Of a stretch of 64,000 bases of DNA, positions 33,910-45,229 are shown in pieces. The stretch spans positions 19,921 through 83,920 of the forward strand of contig JAHBMJ010004063.1 of the NCBI GenBank assembly GCA_018398765.1, in the 5' to 3' direction. The stretch's first letter is position 1; every line of letters begins with the position of its first letter. The DNA is from Chromera velia (taxonomy: Eukaryota > Sar > Chromeraceae). The translations under genes and the position numbers were made by a program. The notes beneath the pieces are model-generated. The model searched no databases, had not been told where the DNA came from, and saw nothing but the letters and a program-made list of their open reading frames with translations.

Positions 33910-36900
33910 TCAGAATAGAAGATCGCCCATAATGTCGCCAAGAATCGCACCAGCAATTACCCCTCCGGCAACAGCGGCGCCGACACCGAGCATACCCCCC
34001 AGAGGTGTGCCTGCAATGCAGGTGTGAAGGAAAACAACGAGATTCACTGCTACGTACGTCGTACATACCTATCATGCAAAAGAAAGAAGGCTGGGCCGAC
34101 CCAGCCCTGGTGAGACACCTGTCTCTACCAAGATAATTGCATAGCAACACCTACAAGAGGGCACCGAAAGGACTCATCATAGAAGAAAACTACACACGCT
34201 TTAGTCTCAAAAATGATTGGGCCTGAACTGCCTGAACGAATAGGGGACGAAGATGAAGAGGAAAAACAGGGGAGCTGATGAGTTTAATCAGACAAAAGCT
34301 GAAACAAAGCTGCAGAACCAAAAGACGCATAAAGCACATCTGACGGACATGAACTTTTTCCCCTGCCTTCGATCAGAGGATCTTCACTGATCGCTTCGAA
34401 TTGTATTCATATTTTGACATACAGACGGGACCACGCTGTATTCATATACAGACGGGGCAACGCACCTGCAAGGCCTGCATTCGCCTTTCTCTTGGGCCTG
34501 CGGCGCCGCCCGGGTTGCGGCGGCGGTCTTCCGATGTACTGGTTCATGTTCGGGTGTATGTCGTCGAAAGCGAAGGGTCTGTTGATGTCGAACTGTTGGG
34601 AGGAGGAGAGCTGGGGCTTTTGGGGGAACCTGGGGGCAAACAATCGGGAGGGAGGAATTAAGGAGAGAGGGAGGAGCGCAGGAAGAAATAAGAGAGCTAG
34701 GACTGAGGGGGCCTGATGGAGTGACAGATAGACTACGACTTTCCTTCACTTTCTAGCACCATGCACAAAAGTTCTTTTCCGAATCTTGTGAGAGCAGTGC
34801 GTCGTGCAAATCCTCAAGACCATCGCCAGGCCAGCTTGTATTCAAGCTCTTGTGGCATCTTTTACGGGCAAAGAGAACTATAAGCACACTGGAAGACACG
34901 GAGAGACGAAATGCAGCAGAAGATGCGCAAGCAAGTCTGCATGCACAACGGGACTCGAGTGTTCTGGAAACCTTTGATCACTCTCTCTCTGACTTCACTT
35001 ATTTCTTCCTTCCTTCCTTCCTAGTTTTCAAGGCAATATCATACAGAGGCGTGGGGCGAGAGCGACAGATCGACATACAAACTATCACAGAGGCACACAG
35101 ACTGACAGACAGACAGACAGACTACATGTTTCTTCTTCTCCCTCATTTTCTTTAGACAGACAGACAGACTATATGTTTCTTCTTCTCCCTTATTTTCTTT
35201 AGACAGACAGACAGACTATATGTTTCTTCTTCTCCCTTATTTTCTTCAGACAGACAGACAGACAGACAGACAGACTGTATGGTTTCTTTCCCTCCTTCTC
35301 TTCAGACAGACAGACAGACAGACAGGCAGGCAGGCACACAGACGGACCCTCTGTTCCTCAAGTTCCTGTGCAGGTTGTTCATCAGTTGGGGATATGTCTG
35401 GTTGTACGGGTTGGAAGTGCACGCTGCACAGAAAGCGGTCGTCATCGCCCCCCCAGGCGCTGAGTAGAATTTCCCAGCGGCATCTGCTGAAACGTCGTCG
35501 TCCTCACATCTGCACAGACGGACGGATGGAGACATCAACCGATGCAAAACAATCAGCTGAAAAAGAGAATACACCTATTCGAAGTCTTTATGTATCTGCT
35601 TATTGGTCCGAAGTGGTAAGAAAGTCACCTTCTCGTCAATATGAACACGTTTCGCTCTTTCTGTACTGCTCCGTTTTTTTTCTTCCTCTTCAATCAATGC
35701 CAGGGATCGAATGATGCTTGTCTGGCTCTTCTTTCGATTCTTTTCTTTTCTCTCAGTTTCGGACTCTCCTCCGTTCTTTCGCTCCAAAGTACTTCTAAAC
35801 CTGACCGACAGAGCTTCTTTCTTCTCGCACCAAGACGAGGCAGGCAACCCTGACCCAAAACAAGTCATTCCTCCATAACACAGAAAAAGAAGGCCCTCAC
35901 CCGCTGATGAGCATCACGTCTGCATGCAAGAACACCCCCCCCGTGTCCTGAGTCCACCGCCAGCCCCCGTAGGACTCCAACAGGAAAGGGAGGTCCAAGC
36001 CTGCATGCAGACAGTCAGGCAGTCAGTCAGTCAGTCAGTCAGGCAGGCAGGCAGGCAGGCAGGCAAAAAGACAGATAGAAAGAAACACTTCAAAGTCTTT
36101 GCAAAAGCTAGCACTGCGGTGGAAGACCGGCACGAAAAAAGAAGCAAGTGGGGAACCAAAAAACAAGAAGTTTTGAATAGAGGTGAGCTGAGAGGTGTGC
36201 GGGTGCCTGTCTGTGTGTATTTGTGAACGAGTGAGTTGGTGCGTGCTTGCGTCGCTGAATGACTTCGTACGATGTTGGTGCGTGTGTGCACTTGCGTCGC
36301 CAAAATTGCCTGTACTACCGGAATGCAGGCCCGCACTCTCTTTGCGAAGCCTCCAACCTCCCAGACACGAAAGCAATTCTGCTTGTGGGTTCGGAGGGCT
36401 GTTGGATACTCTTGAGAGCCGACTCGCTCACAGTAATTTACAATGGTCAATTCAAAGGTGCGCCCACATACAAGAACTTGATCTATCACAAGTGCACATC
36501 AAAACAAAGTGAAAGGAAAGAAAGAAGAAACATCTCGAAGGTACCGATACCCTCCCCATCACCCACCCACCCCCCGACCTGTTCCTGAGTGACAGCAGTC
36601 CATGATGGCCGTCAGACGGACACCCGCGGGGAGGGGGGCAACCAGACATCGGTTCAGCTGCGGGGGGGAAGGGAGAGGGAAGGCTTCTAGAATTTACACG
36701 AGGATCCGGGCGTAGACAAGGCATCCATCCAAGAGATCGATCAATTCTCTACATCAGAAGAGGGAGCGACCGATGGAGGAATCGAAGTGGAAGTGGTCTC
36801 TGGCTTTTCCGAGAAAAGAGACGACACTGCGGCAAGGAGGCGAAATGTTTGGCATGTACAAGAAACGAAACGGGCACTCTGCGCGCGTTGTCCGCGTCTT

Positions 36901-37759
36901 AAATTTACTTGTTGAATTGATCTTCAACTAACCTCGGCCTGTGCATTCGGTGAACGTTTATGAAATGAAAACAAGACGAGTGTTCTCTCACTCATATCCA
37001 TCGATTCAAATCGGATAGTCTCACAGAGAGACGGGCAACCTTCCTTCACGTCCGTTGGTGCTCTTTGTCGACCCTGTGTCTTCCCGTTGCTTTTGGTTTC
37101 TGCCAACCCCTCGGAGATATGAAGCGCTTCACATGAATGAACTCTTTCTTCTCTTTTGCCCCCCTCAACAACCCCTGGCTACCAGGTGGTCGGTCCACTT
37201 CACCCCCTCTGCCCTCAGTGGAACGAGGCTAATGATCTCATAACGTAGTCAGCAGACAATCATGCCAGTGTAAAACCATCGTGCGACTTTGTTGCCAGCC
37301 AGTCTGCCTGGTTTAATTATTCTTTTCTTCCTTCATTTATTCTTGCATGCGTTAATTCACCTGGGCCCTCCCTCGGCACACAACACTGACTCACTGACTG
37401 ACTACCTGCACGCACGCCAGCTCACCAACGCACCTCGTCGTCCGTGATCATTCCGGCTCTCTGGAAGTCCACAGGCAGAATCGTCTCGTTCAATCCGTCC
37501 TCCTCCTGGCCCTGTATTCATTCATTCATTCAGCCATTCATTCATTCATTCATTCATCCATTCATTCATTCATTCCTTCTCATTCATTCATCCATTCATT
37601 CATTCATTCATTCAACCATTCATTCATTCAACAATTCATTCATTCATTCCTTCTCATTCCTTCATTCATTCATTCATTCATTCATTCATTCTCATTCATT
37701 CATTCTCATTCATTCATTCATTCATTCATTCATTCATTCATTCATTCATTCATTCATTC

Positions 37760-37792
<33 letters not shown>

Positions 37793-38044
37793 GGCAGACA
37801 GAGAACCAAGACTGCCAGTGTGTCTAAAATTAGGCCATTTAATTTGTATTATTTCTCTTGCTGACGTCACACCAGCTGTTTGGACGTCAACCTCGAAGTC
37901 GAGGGAAGGACCAAGGATCGCAAGAGAGGACCGAAGAAGGAGGCGGAAAGGAGAAAATAAAGATGAAGAAGGGACATGGAAGAATAAGCAAACGAAAGTA
38001 AGCACAAGAAAATCACTGTTCGAGATACCAAATGCAGAAAAACG

Positions 38045-38079
<35 letters not shown>

Positions 38080-39185
38080 CACACACATACACACACACAC
38101 ACACACACACCACATACACACACACACAAATTCCTAAGCAAAGACACAGACAGCCGGAACGAAGACATTCACACACCGTAGGGTCTTCCTGCTGCGCCCC
38201 ATGACCAGAAAAGTGGAAGAAGAGGACGTCCCCTGGTTGGGCTCCGTCGGTGAGCCAGCGGATCGCGGTCATCATGTTCTGCCTCGTCGGAACGAATCTG
38301 CGCAAAAGAGAAGCAAGCAACAGAGCTAGCGGAAAAGCGGGTTTCATCTTCCGTTTTTTTCTGCGCAGACACACACATGGCACAAGTGAAATATATCGGA
38401 TTGAGGAGACATGCAGGAGAGGATCCACTGGGTACGCCCTACCATTCCCTGTTCGACCCACGCCCCAGGAAACAACCGTGCACTCCCTCTCCCTGTTTTC
38501 ATCTGAGGACACCCCCCTTTTCCTTTTGATCCGAAGAACGCTAATCTTTTGTACCTACTCAAAACGGAGAGAAGCAGGGAGTCAGATAAGCAGAAAATTG
38601 AGTCATCAAGTTCACTTTCATGTAAGCACAAAGAGGTTGAGAATGAAAGGACCTATCCAGAAACCTAGCCGAGAAACCCACGAACCATCCACCCAACCCG
38701 AGGAGCCGGATTGACCGAGCTAAAAAGAGGCCTACCTGGGATCCCTCTGGTCGTCCGTCAGAGTGACCATTGTGTACTGAGTGTCGGCAAACCCGTACAG
38801 ACTGCACAACAGGTTCTTCATTGACTGCACACACCCAAAAGGAGAGAAAGCAGAAAGGCAGCAGAAGTGTACTTCATCCCAACGGACACAAAGTACACGA
38901 TCCTTATTGATAACAGAAATAAATGAAGAGAGATGACCCCTCACCCATCCATTCATCAACCCAGCCATTCATCCACGGATATGTGTCAGTCTACCCACCA
39001 ACTTCTCTTTTCTTTCCTCTTGCGGGCTTCCCCCACAACCCACCGCTGATTCCCTGAATGATCACACACACTAGATACAGACAGACCTTCGTGTCATTGA
39101 TGCATCCTCGCAGGGAGGCGCGAGTTCCAAAATAGTTTATGCCGATAAAGAGGGCCTTTTTCCTGCCACTTGGCTGCAGCAACCG

Positions 39186-39222
<37 letters not shown>

Positions 39223-39247
39223 GACACACACACACACACACACAGAG

Positions 39248-39328
<81 letters not shown>

Positions 39329-41837
39329 CAGAGAGACGGTTGGAAGAAACGAGGAGAGAGGAATAGGTACCGCTGTACCACAGCACGTGGGTAAAGGCGG
39401 AGGGAGAAGGGGAGGAAAGGGAAAGCAAAAGAAAGGCAGAAAGAAAGAATGCAGAAAGAGAATTAAGAAGCAGCTAGGCCAACGAGGTCCTATCAGCCAG
39501 AAGGGAGGAACGACTGGAAGGCAGGAGAAGGCAAGGCAAGGAAGGAGAGGGACGAAAGACATCGGACGGCTCACCCAACCCAGGTTGTTGTTCTTATTTG
39601 AATTCAGGCTTGCTGTCAGTCCGTGGCTGATTTCTTTGCATTGTGTGTGTTACGTGCAAATTGAGGACACAGGATAAGGTCTTTGCATGAATGTGTAGGC
39701 AGGAGGAGGACTGACCCTAACTGCCCCAGCCCCAACGTTTCCCTGATGGAACTGGGGGAGTGGGGGGGCGGCAGGCGCCCCGCTGCTTTGGTAACTGTTG
39801 TAAGCCCCCCCTCCTGATTGCTGCCACATTTGCTGCTGTTGGGCTGCGTTGGCCTGATGGTGCTGTGGGCTACCTGAGTTGGCTTGCTGTGCCATCATAA
39901 TGAGGTCGTTGATCAAAATCGCTGTCGCTCTTTCCTTGTCCCCGTTCGCCTTTTGCAGCGCTCTGTTGTGAAAGGGTAAAAATACAAAGGGTGGAGGACG
40001 CGGCATGGTGCGTAGGAAGGTGGGCACGTGTGAATGAGAGTAAGCGTGAAGACGAGGAGCGCGACTGGGCACGCACTCAAAGACATCAAAGAGAGATTGC
40101 GAATTAGACCAAAGGGTGGAAAGTGAAAGACTTGCAGACGTGAAAAGCTGCTCACGAAGGAAGAACAGCCAGTAGTGTCGCTCTTCCAACGTAAAATTCC
40201 ATGCAGCTCCCTGTGGTCGCTCGCAATTGGAACCATAATCGAAGTTGCACGCAAGTGACGATGAATGGCCTCTCACTCATCCGACTTCCCACCCACCCAC
40301 CTTCTCACTTGATCCTCCGTACACTGTGGCAGCATCTGGCAGAGCTCTCTGACAGCGTTCGGATCAACACGGACGCTGCTGGAAGGCCGTCCGGATCCTT
40401 GCTGGGGGATGTAGCCCTCCAACAGATAGGTCGTTGCAGCGTCTCTGTCCCCGTTACACCTTCTGAGTGCGTCTGCGATTCTGTCCTTCGAGTATTGTGG
40501 GAATGCGTGGTGAATCTCGTCGGTCCCCGGGGGATAGTTGGAAGAGCTACCTGCATGCAGGCGGGATCGATCGAAAAAAGAATTGAAAAAGCAAGCTAGG
40601 GGGGCATTTGTCCGAGGCAGGTTTGCGTGTCCGGATGCAGACGGAAGCACAATGGCCCCTCCGCCTTTCTTCCATCCTTTTGGTGAATCTTTATTTTTCC
40701 CCTCCGATGGCCATACTCCTGGCCCCGTCAGAAACAAATCGTACATACGTACAAAGTGTTGATAAATACACACGGAAAGGTACAGAGAGAGGACGAGAGG
40801 AAAAGTGCGAGATCTAAACAGACGAAAGCGTGCAGTCGTCTGGCAGCCTGGCTGACATCGGCATGGTCTCTTCCGTTCTTTGTGTCCTTTCCGGTTTCTG
40901 TTCAGGTTGATCGATTGCGGCTGACCTTCATACGAAGGGGGGGCTGCAGGGTAGTTAGGGGCCTGGGGCATCGGCATGGGGGGTCTCTGCGGTTGCTGGG
41001 GGGGAGCCTGCTGGGGAGGGCCTATGTAGACAAACCTGAGCACTAGTTGGCCTTGGGTGTTCAATGGGTAGGCCCCCTCTATTGGGTTGGAAGGGTTCAA
41101 GTTCTGCAGCTGCATCGTTAGCCTGCCCATCAGGTCGTGACTAGTGAACCTGTCCCAGTCCCAGACTTCAAAAACGAGCTGGGGGTTGTCTCCGCTATCC
41201 TGTTGTACATGCAAAGATAAAGTGGAAAATGACGTCACAGAGGCTCTGACACAGAGATCATGCATCACAATCGGAAAACGGAGACAAGCAGAAAGCAGGA
41301 AAGAGATGCGACAAGCAAAGGGCGTCTGACGAAGGATGCCAACTGCGTCCACGAGGGGCAACAAAAGCTGTCGACTCTCCTGGATTCACACTGGCGGAGA
41401 CTCATATGAAGAGGATCAATCGAGTAAGTAAAGAGACAAGGAGTACACGAGAAGAGAAGAGAAGTGAAGACTGACATCCCAGTCAAGCACCCAGGTTTCG
41501 TTCCATGAGGGCGTCAGGGTCTTCTTCTGCCTGAAGGAGGAAGGGAGGGAGGAAGTCAGAAAGGGGTACAGAAAACAGAGTCAGGACCTGGCAAATGACC
41601 GAAAGTACATGTGGACGTCTCCGACTGACTTTTCAGTCTTGTAGGTCTTCCCCCTCCAAAAGAGCTTCACGTACGGATCAGCTTTGCCATTCAAGTCCGC
41701 AGCTTTGAGCCCGTGTGCTGCAAGAACAAACGAAGGAGAGAGAGGTGAGGCATGACCGAAAACGAAGCTCCGACCAAGACACAGACCCCAAAGGGAAAAG
41801 ACTGACCGGAGACAACGGTGACTTGGAGTCGACCCAT
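33910..41837 (-). CDS. Metacaspase with N-terminal C2 and two CUE-like domains
   Basis: Fifteen exons assembled with matching phases: 41837-41807, 41717-41630, 41530-41476, 41199-40926, 40550-40301, 39962-39716, 39173-39087, 38824-38736, 38297-38177, 37511-37434, 36657-36579, 36000-35901, 35509-35348, 34629-34466, 34010-33910. The product is 641 residues, TGA stop. Residues 1-118 are a C2 domain (GRLQVTVVSA, ADLNGKADPYVKLFW, TLTPSWNETW, VFEVWDWDRFTSHDLMG). Two CUE/UBA-like helical segments follow at about 161-195 (EIHHAFPQYSKDRI...ATTYLLEGY) and 214-256 (ELCQMLPQCTEDQVRR...ATAILINDLI). The clan CD peptidase begins at about 318 (KKALFIGINYFG, LRGCINDTK), with catalytic His406 in HFSGHG and Cys462 in DCCHSG, then DGLNETILPVDFQ, LDLPFLLES, GGAMTTAF and KPQLSSSQQFD. 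The tail is Gly/Ala-rich (GGMLGVGAAVAGGVIAGAIL). Metacaspases cleave after Arg/Lys, often with calcium; a C2 domain suggests membrane targeting. A start 39 nt upstream (MHFDLAVLEG) is possible. Confidence 0.9.
35101..35347. repeat. Minisatellite of ~47 bp plus (CAGA)n in a metacaspase intron
   Basis: Four units of (AGAC)n joined to TATGTTTCTTCTTCTCCCTT and ATTTTCTTT. It lies in the intron between exons 13 and 14, and ends next to the exon 13 donor GTCCGT. Confidence 0.8.
37512..37796. repeat. (TTCA)n and (CAGA)n tract adjoining a metacaspase splice acceptor
   Basis: About 240 bp of interrupted TTCA repeats followed by ten or so CAGA units. On the coding strand this is (TGAA)n leading directly into TACAG and exon 10, so the repeat replaces the usual polypyrimidine tract. 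Confidence 0.85.
38045..38129. repeat. (CA)n microsatellite in the intron after metacaspase exon 9
   Basis: Interrupted (CA)n of about 85 bp. Open frames through it read HTHTHT or VCVCVC and are artefacts. Confidence 0.85.
39189..39336. repeat. (CA)n-(GA)n compound microsatellite upstream of metacaspase exon 7
   Basis: CA repeats, then GAGA and CAGAGA repeats. On the coding strand this gives a long (TC)n/(TG)n tract that ends about 15 nt before the CAG of exon 7, so it may serve as the polypyrimidine tract. Confidence 0.85.
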
Positions 41838-42977
41838 CTTCTTTCTTCCTTCCAAAACCGCCAGATCAAAATGCAAGGCACTGTGGCGAAAATTTTACTG
41901 CCGCGACATGCATCAAACAAAACAAGGAATTCTGAAGCAAGAGAAGCACAGAGATGAGTTCAAGTCCGAACTATACAAGACGAAGCGAGTCCGGAGACGG
42001 CAGTATATCGTGCACGTACATGCATGCATATTGCACATACGCGTCTCCTGCATGCACTTCGCTTGCCTTCGCGCGCGAATGCGCGCGAACAAACTTAATT
42101 AATTGTTTATGAATTATTTTTCAACCCCTCTCCGGGCGTGTATCGATATACGTATTGGCAGATCCTGATCTCTTATAAGCTAATATTGCGTATATTGACA
42201 TCGATCGATACATTAATATCAATATCTATAGGATTGAAGGAGATGCGTGACGTGCGTTCTGTATGCGTGCAGGCAGCGAGAGCGAATCTCATCACAAAAG
42301 TGTTCGTTGCCTTCGGCTTTCTTCAAATGCTCGTCATTGCATTTTCGTTCCTTGAGTCATCCTTGAAGGCCGCCGTCCATTAGACGAGAATCTATATAGG
42401 TGGCCATTCCAGAACCGCAGCTGCATCTGGAGAGGTTGCTCTTTCTCTTCTGAGCAGCTTCCTCGACGTCCCCTTACACTGTGCAAGGGAGCCACAGGCG
42501 CAGTTCAGTATGATGGTATGTCCAGACAGGGTTGATGTGGGGAGTTGGAGTGTGCACATATACATGTTCATTTGGTTTCAAATTTGTAGATTTCGCTCAG
42601 ATCTTTTCATCTAAGTGGGAGCAGGCAAAAGATAAAAGAAGGATCTCGTGCCTCTCAGTCGCTTACTCATTCGAATTGGCACCACAAACCGGTTCAAAGT
42701 TGCGTTGAAGTAGCCGAAGGCCTCCTGAGGTACAGTACCTTTGCATGTAACACTCTCTCTCTTCCGCAACGCCTTCCACAGGTACACGACATAGAGAACT
42801 GATCTTTTGTTTCTCTTTTCCTTTCCCCCCTTTCTCTGTCCGTTCTAGCCCTCGGCACTCACACCCACCCTTTGTTTGCTCCACGGGATGTGTCATACAT
42901 AGGAGAGCATTCACACTTCCTTCAATACCTCCCTCTTTTCCTCCCTCCACAACCTTTCTCGCTTTCTTTCTGTACAG
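41838..42977. other. Divergent intergenic region between metacaspase and alveolin genes
   Basis: About 1.1 kb expected to contain both promoters. It has an A/T-rich centre (42090-42240) with ATCGATATACG / ATCGATCGATA motifs. A short ATGATG followed by GTATGT at 42511-42516 could be a tiny first alveolin exon, but this is not proven. Confidence 0.45.
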
Positions 42978-44253
42978 GAGAGAATTATCTACAAAAGGAA
43001 ACCGGTCTACATTGTTCGAGGTCAGTGTTTCCCTCCGAGCGAACACATGTTTCTTTACATCCTTTCTTTATTGCCTGCCTCAAATTGTCCCTCTTCATCC
43101 AACTGGAACCTCACATACGCGGCCCATCCTCTCAGGAACATCTGGTTCCGGATCTCAAGCTCCCCTGCCAAATTTTCCACTTCCCCCCCCCCTTGCGAAG
43201 CACTCCCTAAAAGAGCGCAATAAGAAGGTCTCTTTCTTTGTTTCTTTCTTTTCTTTCTTCCTTCCTTCCTTCCTTCCTTCCTTCTTTCTTTCCTTCCTTC
43301 CTTCTTTCTTTTCTTTCTTTCTTTCTTTCTTTCCAACTGGAATTTCGCATATCCGCCCATCGACCTTCAACCGCCTTCAACACCTGAGGTTCCCTCCCCC
43401 TTAGTTTTTCTCCGCAAGGTGGATGACTTACAGGCTCAATGCGCTGCAACGCTTTTCATGCACCCTCCTTCTTTGTCTTTCCCACACAACCTTTCTCCCG
43501 TAACTGTCTCTCGTCCGCAGTTGTGGAGGTACCCCAGGTCAAATACGTCGAGTCGAGAAGATTGTACACGTCCCCAAACGCTACATCCAGGAAAAGATTC
43601 GGTACATTCCGAAGATCATCACCCAAGAGAGGGAGGTGCGTGTCCCGAAGATCATCACCCGGACAAAGATCGTTGAGGTCCCCCACGTCCAGTACATCGA
43701 CAAGCCTGTGGAAAAGATCGTTGAGGTTCCACAGGTACACATTCGGCGCGTGGAGAAGGTGGTCAAGGTCCCCGTGCGCATCACCCGACATGTGCCGATC
43801 GTTCCCCATCCCCAGGTCGTCCACTTTCTACAGGCTCTTCCACAGGTCGGTCGGTCGGTCGGTCGTCCTTTTCGCCTTTTCCCCTGCCATTTCCGCGGAT
43901 CGGAGGTACAGGACGCATTCCTGTCAACTCCAGCCCTAGCTGCCAAGCAGTCTGCATGTCTCCTCCTTAATTCCAACCCGCGCAGTCCCTCCACCTTTCT
44001 CCTACGTTCTTTGGATTGATTCTCCCTCTTTCTTTCACAGCGCTCCCCAACAGCACATATGCATGCAAGACCCCTGTCCGCTCCCCCCGCCCCTCTGTCA
44101 GGTGCACCGGATTCCCCCCACCGTTCCCCGCCACATCCCCGCACCCTGTGCCTGAGAGGGAAAAGAAAAAGAAAGGGAAAGCGACCGAAGAGGAGCAGCT
44201 CACTCGGAACGAGGTTCGTCTCCAACCGGCACCGTGGGGGGGAAGCACTCTAG
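42978..44253 (+). CDS. Alveolin (inner membrane complex / IMC1-family protein), partial model
   Basis: Exon 42978-43020 reads ERIIYKRKPVYIVR and splices (GTCAGT donor, CCGCAG acceptor) to 43521-43845. That exon is built of alveolin repeats: VEVPQVKYVE, EKIVHVPKRYIQEKIRYIPK, REVRVPKII, KIVEVPHVQYIDKPVEKIVE, VEKVVKVPVRI. Such repeats define the intermediate-filament-like proteins under the alveolate pellicle. A single base is missing near 43550, between KYVE and EKIV: both sides are alveolin but in adjacent frames, and adding one base makes the exon fit its neighbours' phase. A possible third exon after the TTTCACAG at 44032-44039 would add a basic tail ending in TAG at 44251-44253; this is weak. 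The N-terminal start was not found. The product seems short for the family. Confidence 0.75.
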
Positions 44254-44870
44254 CACTTTGATTTTCAGTCCCACAGGCAAAGGAACCCCCTCACTCTCCA
44301 GTGTGAATTTCTTTACGCCCGCAGGAAGGGGAAGAGGGGGGGAATCAACAGGGAATAGAGGACAGAGAGGGCTGCCTTTGTGAACGCCCACGTCCCCCCT
44401 TTCCATCCAGGCATCGCCTCTCTCCCAACCTGCAACTGACGGACTGACAACATTTCAGGTGGGTAGAATGTCGTTTTTCCCAATCTCTCTTGATGTTTCG
44501 CTCTTGACACAGGTTTCTCGCTTTTGCCTTGCTCTCGCCTTCTCTGTTCTTCCTGCTCGTCCTCAATGAAGTGGTTTGATTCTCTTTGCCCTTCCTTGTG
44601 ACGCCTGAATCTATACGCGTCCTTTCCCAAACACTGCATCTTCCCGCTGGAGACAAGACGGTAATCTGACTTCCGTTGTTAGCGAGGCTTCATTCCATGT
44701 GATACTTTGCAGACCGCCTATCTGCCTGCCCTCTCTTCTGCCTCCCTTTCTGCAGAAAGGAGGAGCCGAAGATCTTCTTGCCATCTCTCCCGCTTCCTTC
44801 GTGTCCATCTCTGCCCTCTCAGGCCCGAAACTCTCACCAGACCTCTCCCACGCAACACCGCAAGCGAAAG
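44214..44870 (+). repeat. Duplicated segment, intact copy (empty site for the 5.16-kb transposon)
   Basis: The 44214-44472 part matches 51127-51384, and 44474-44870 matches about 56549-56908. The two halves are contiguous here and split by a transposon there. One frame stays open in both copies to the same stop (SSPTGTVGG ... GNRGQRGLPL), so it may derive from an exon. The other copy lacks about 36 bp present here near 44771-44806. Confidence 0.85.
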
Positions 44871-45229
44871 CCCAACTTGAACCAGTCACAGCCAAATGCA
44901 CAACCGCCCCACTCGCATCCTCCCTGCCCCCTGCCATCCCAGTCTCGCCAGAGAGCAACCGTTTCTCGACTAGACAAGCAAGCGTCTCCGCCCAGGAGGT
45001 TAAACGCTCACGCAGCAGGGAACCTCCCATCTCTGTCTCCCATAGTTCCGCCTCCGCTTCGGGGTCTCAGGCAATCAAAGAGCTGTTGCCTTCAGTGCTC
45101 ACCCCTCCAACGTCTCCTCTGAAGGCCTCAGGTTTGCCTTCTACAGGCAAGGGCGGTCATTGACAAGGGCCTCCAAACGTAAGTTTGGGCACTGACCAAG
45201 CGTGCACAACATTCGGGGTGTGCAAAGGA

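Noticed and set aside
37444-37827. Ile/His/Ser/Phe-repeat open frame (FIHSFIHS)
   Set aside because: Translation of (TTCA)n in a metacaspase intron, antisense to exon 10.
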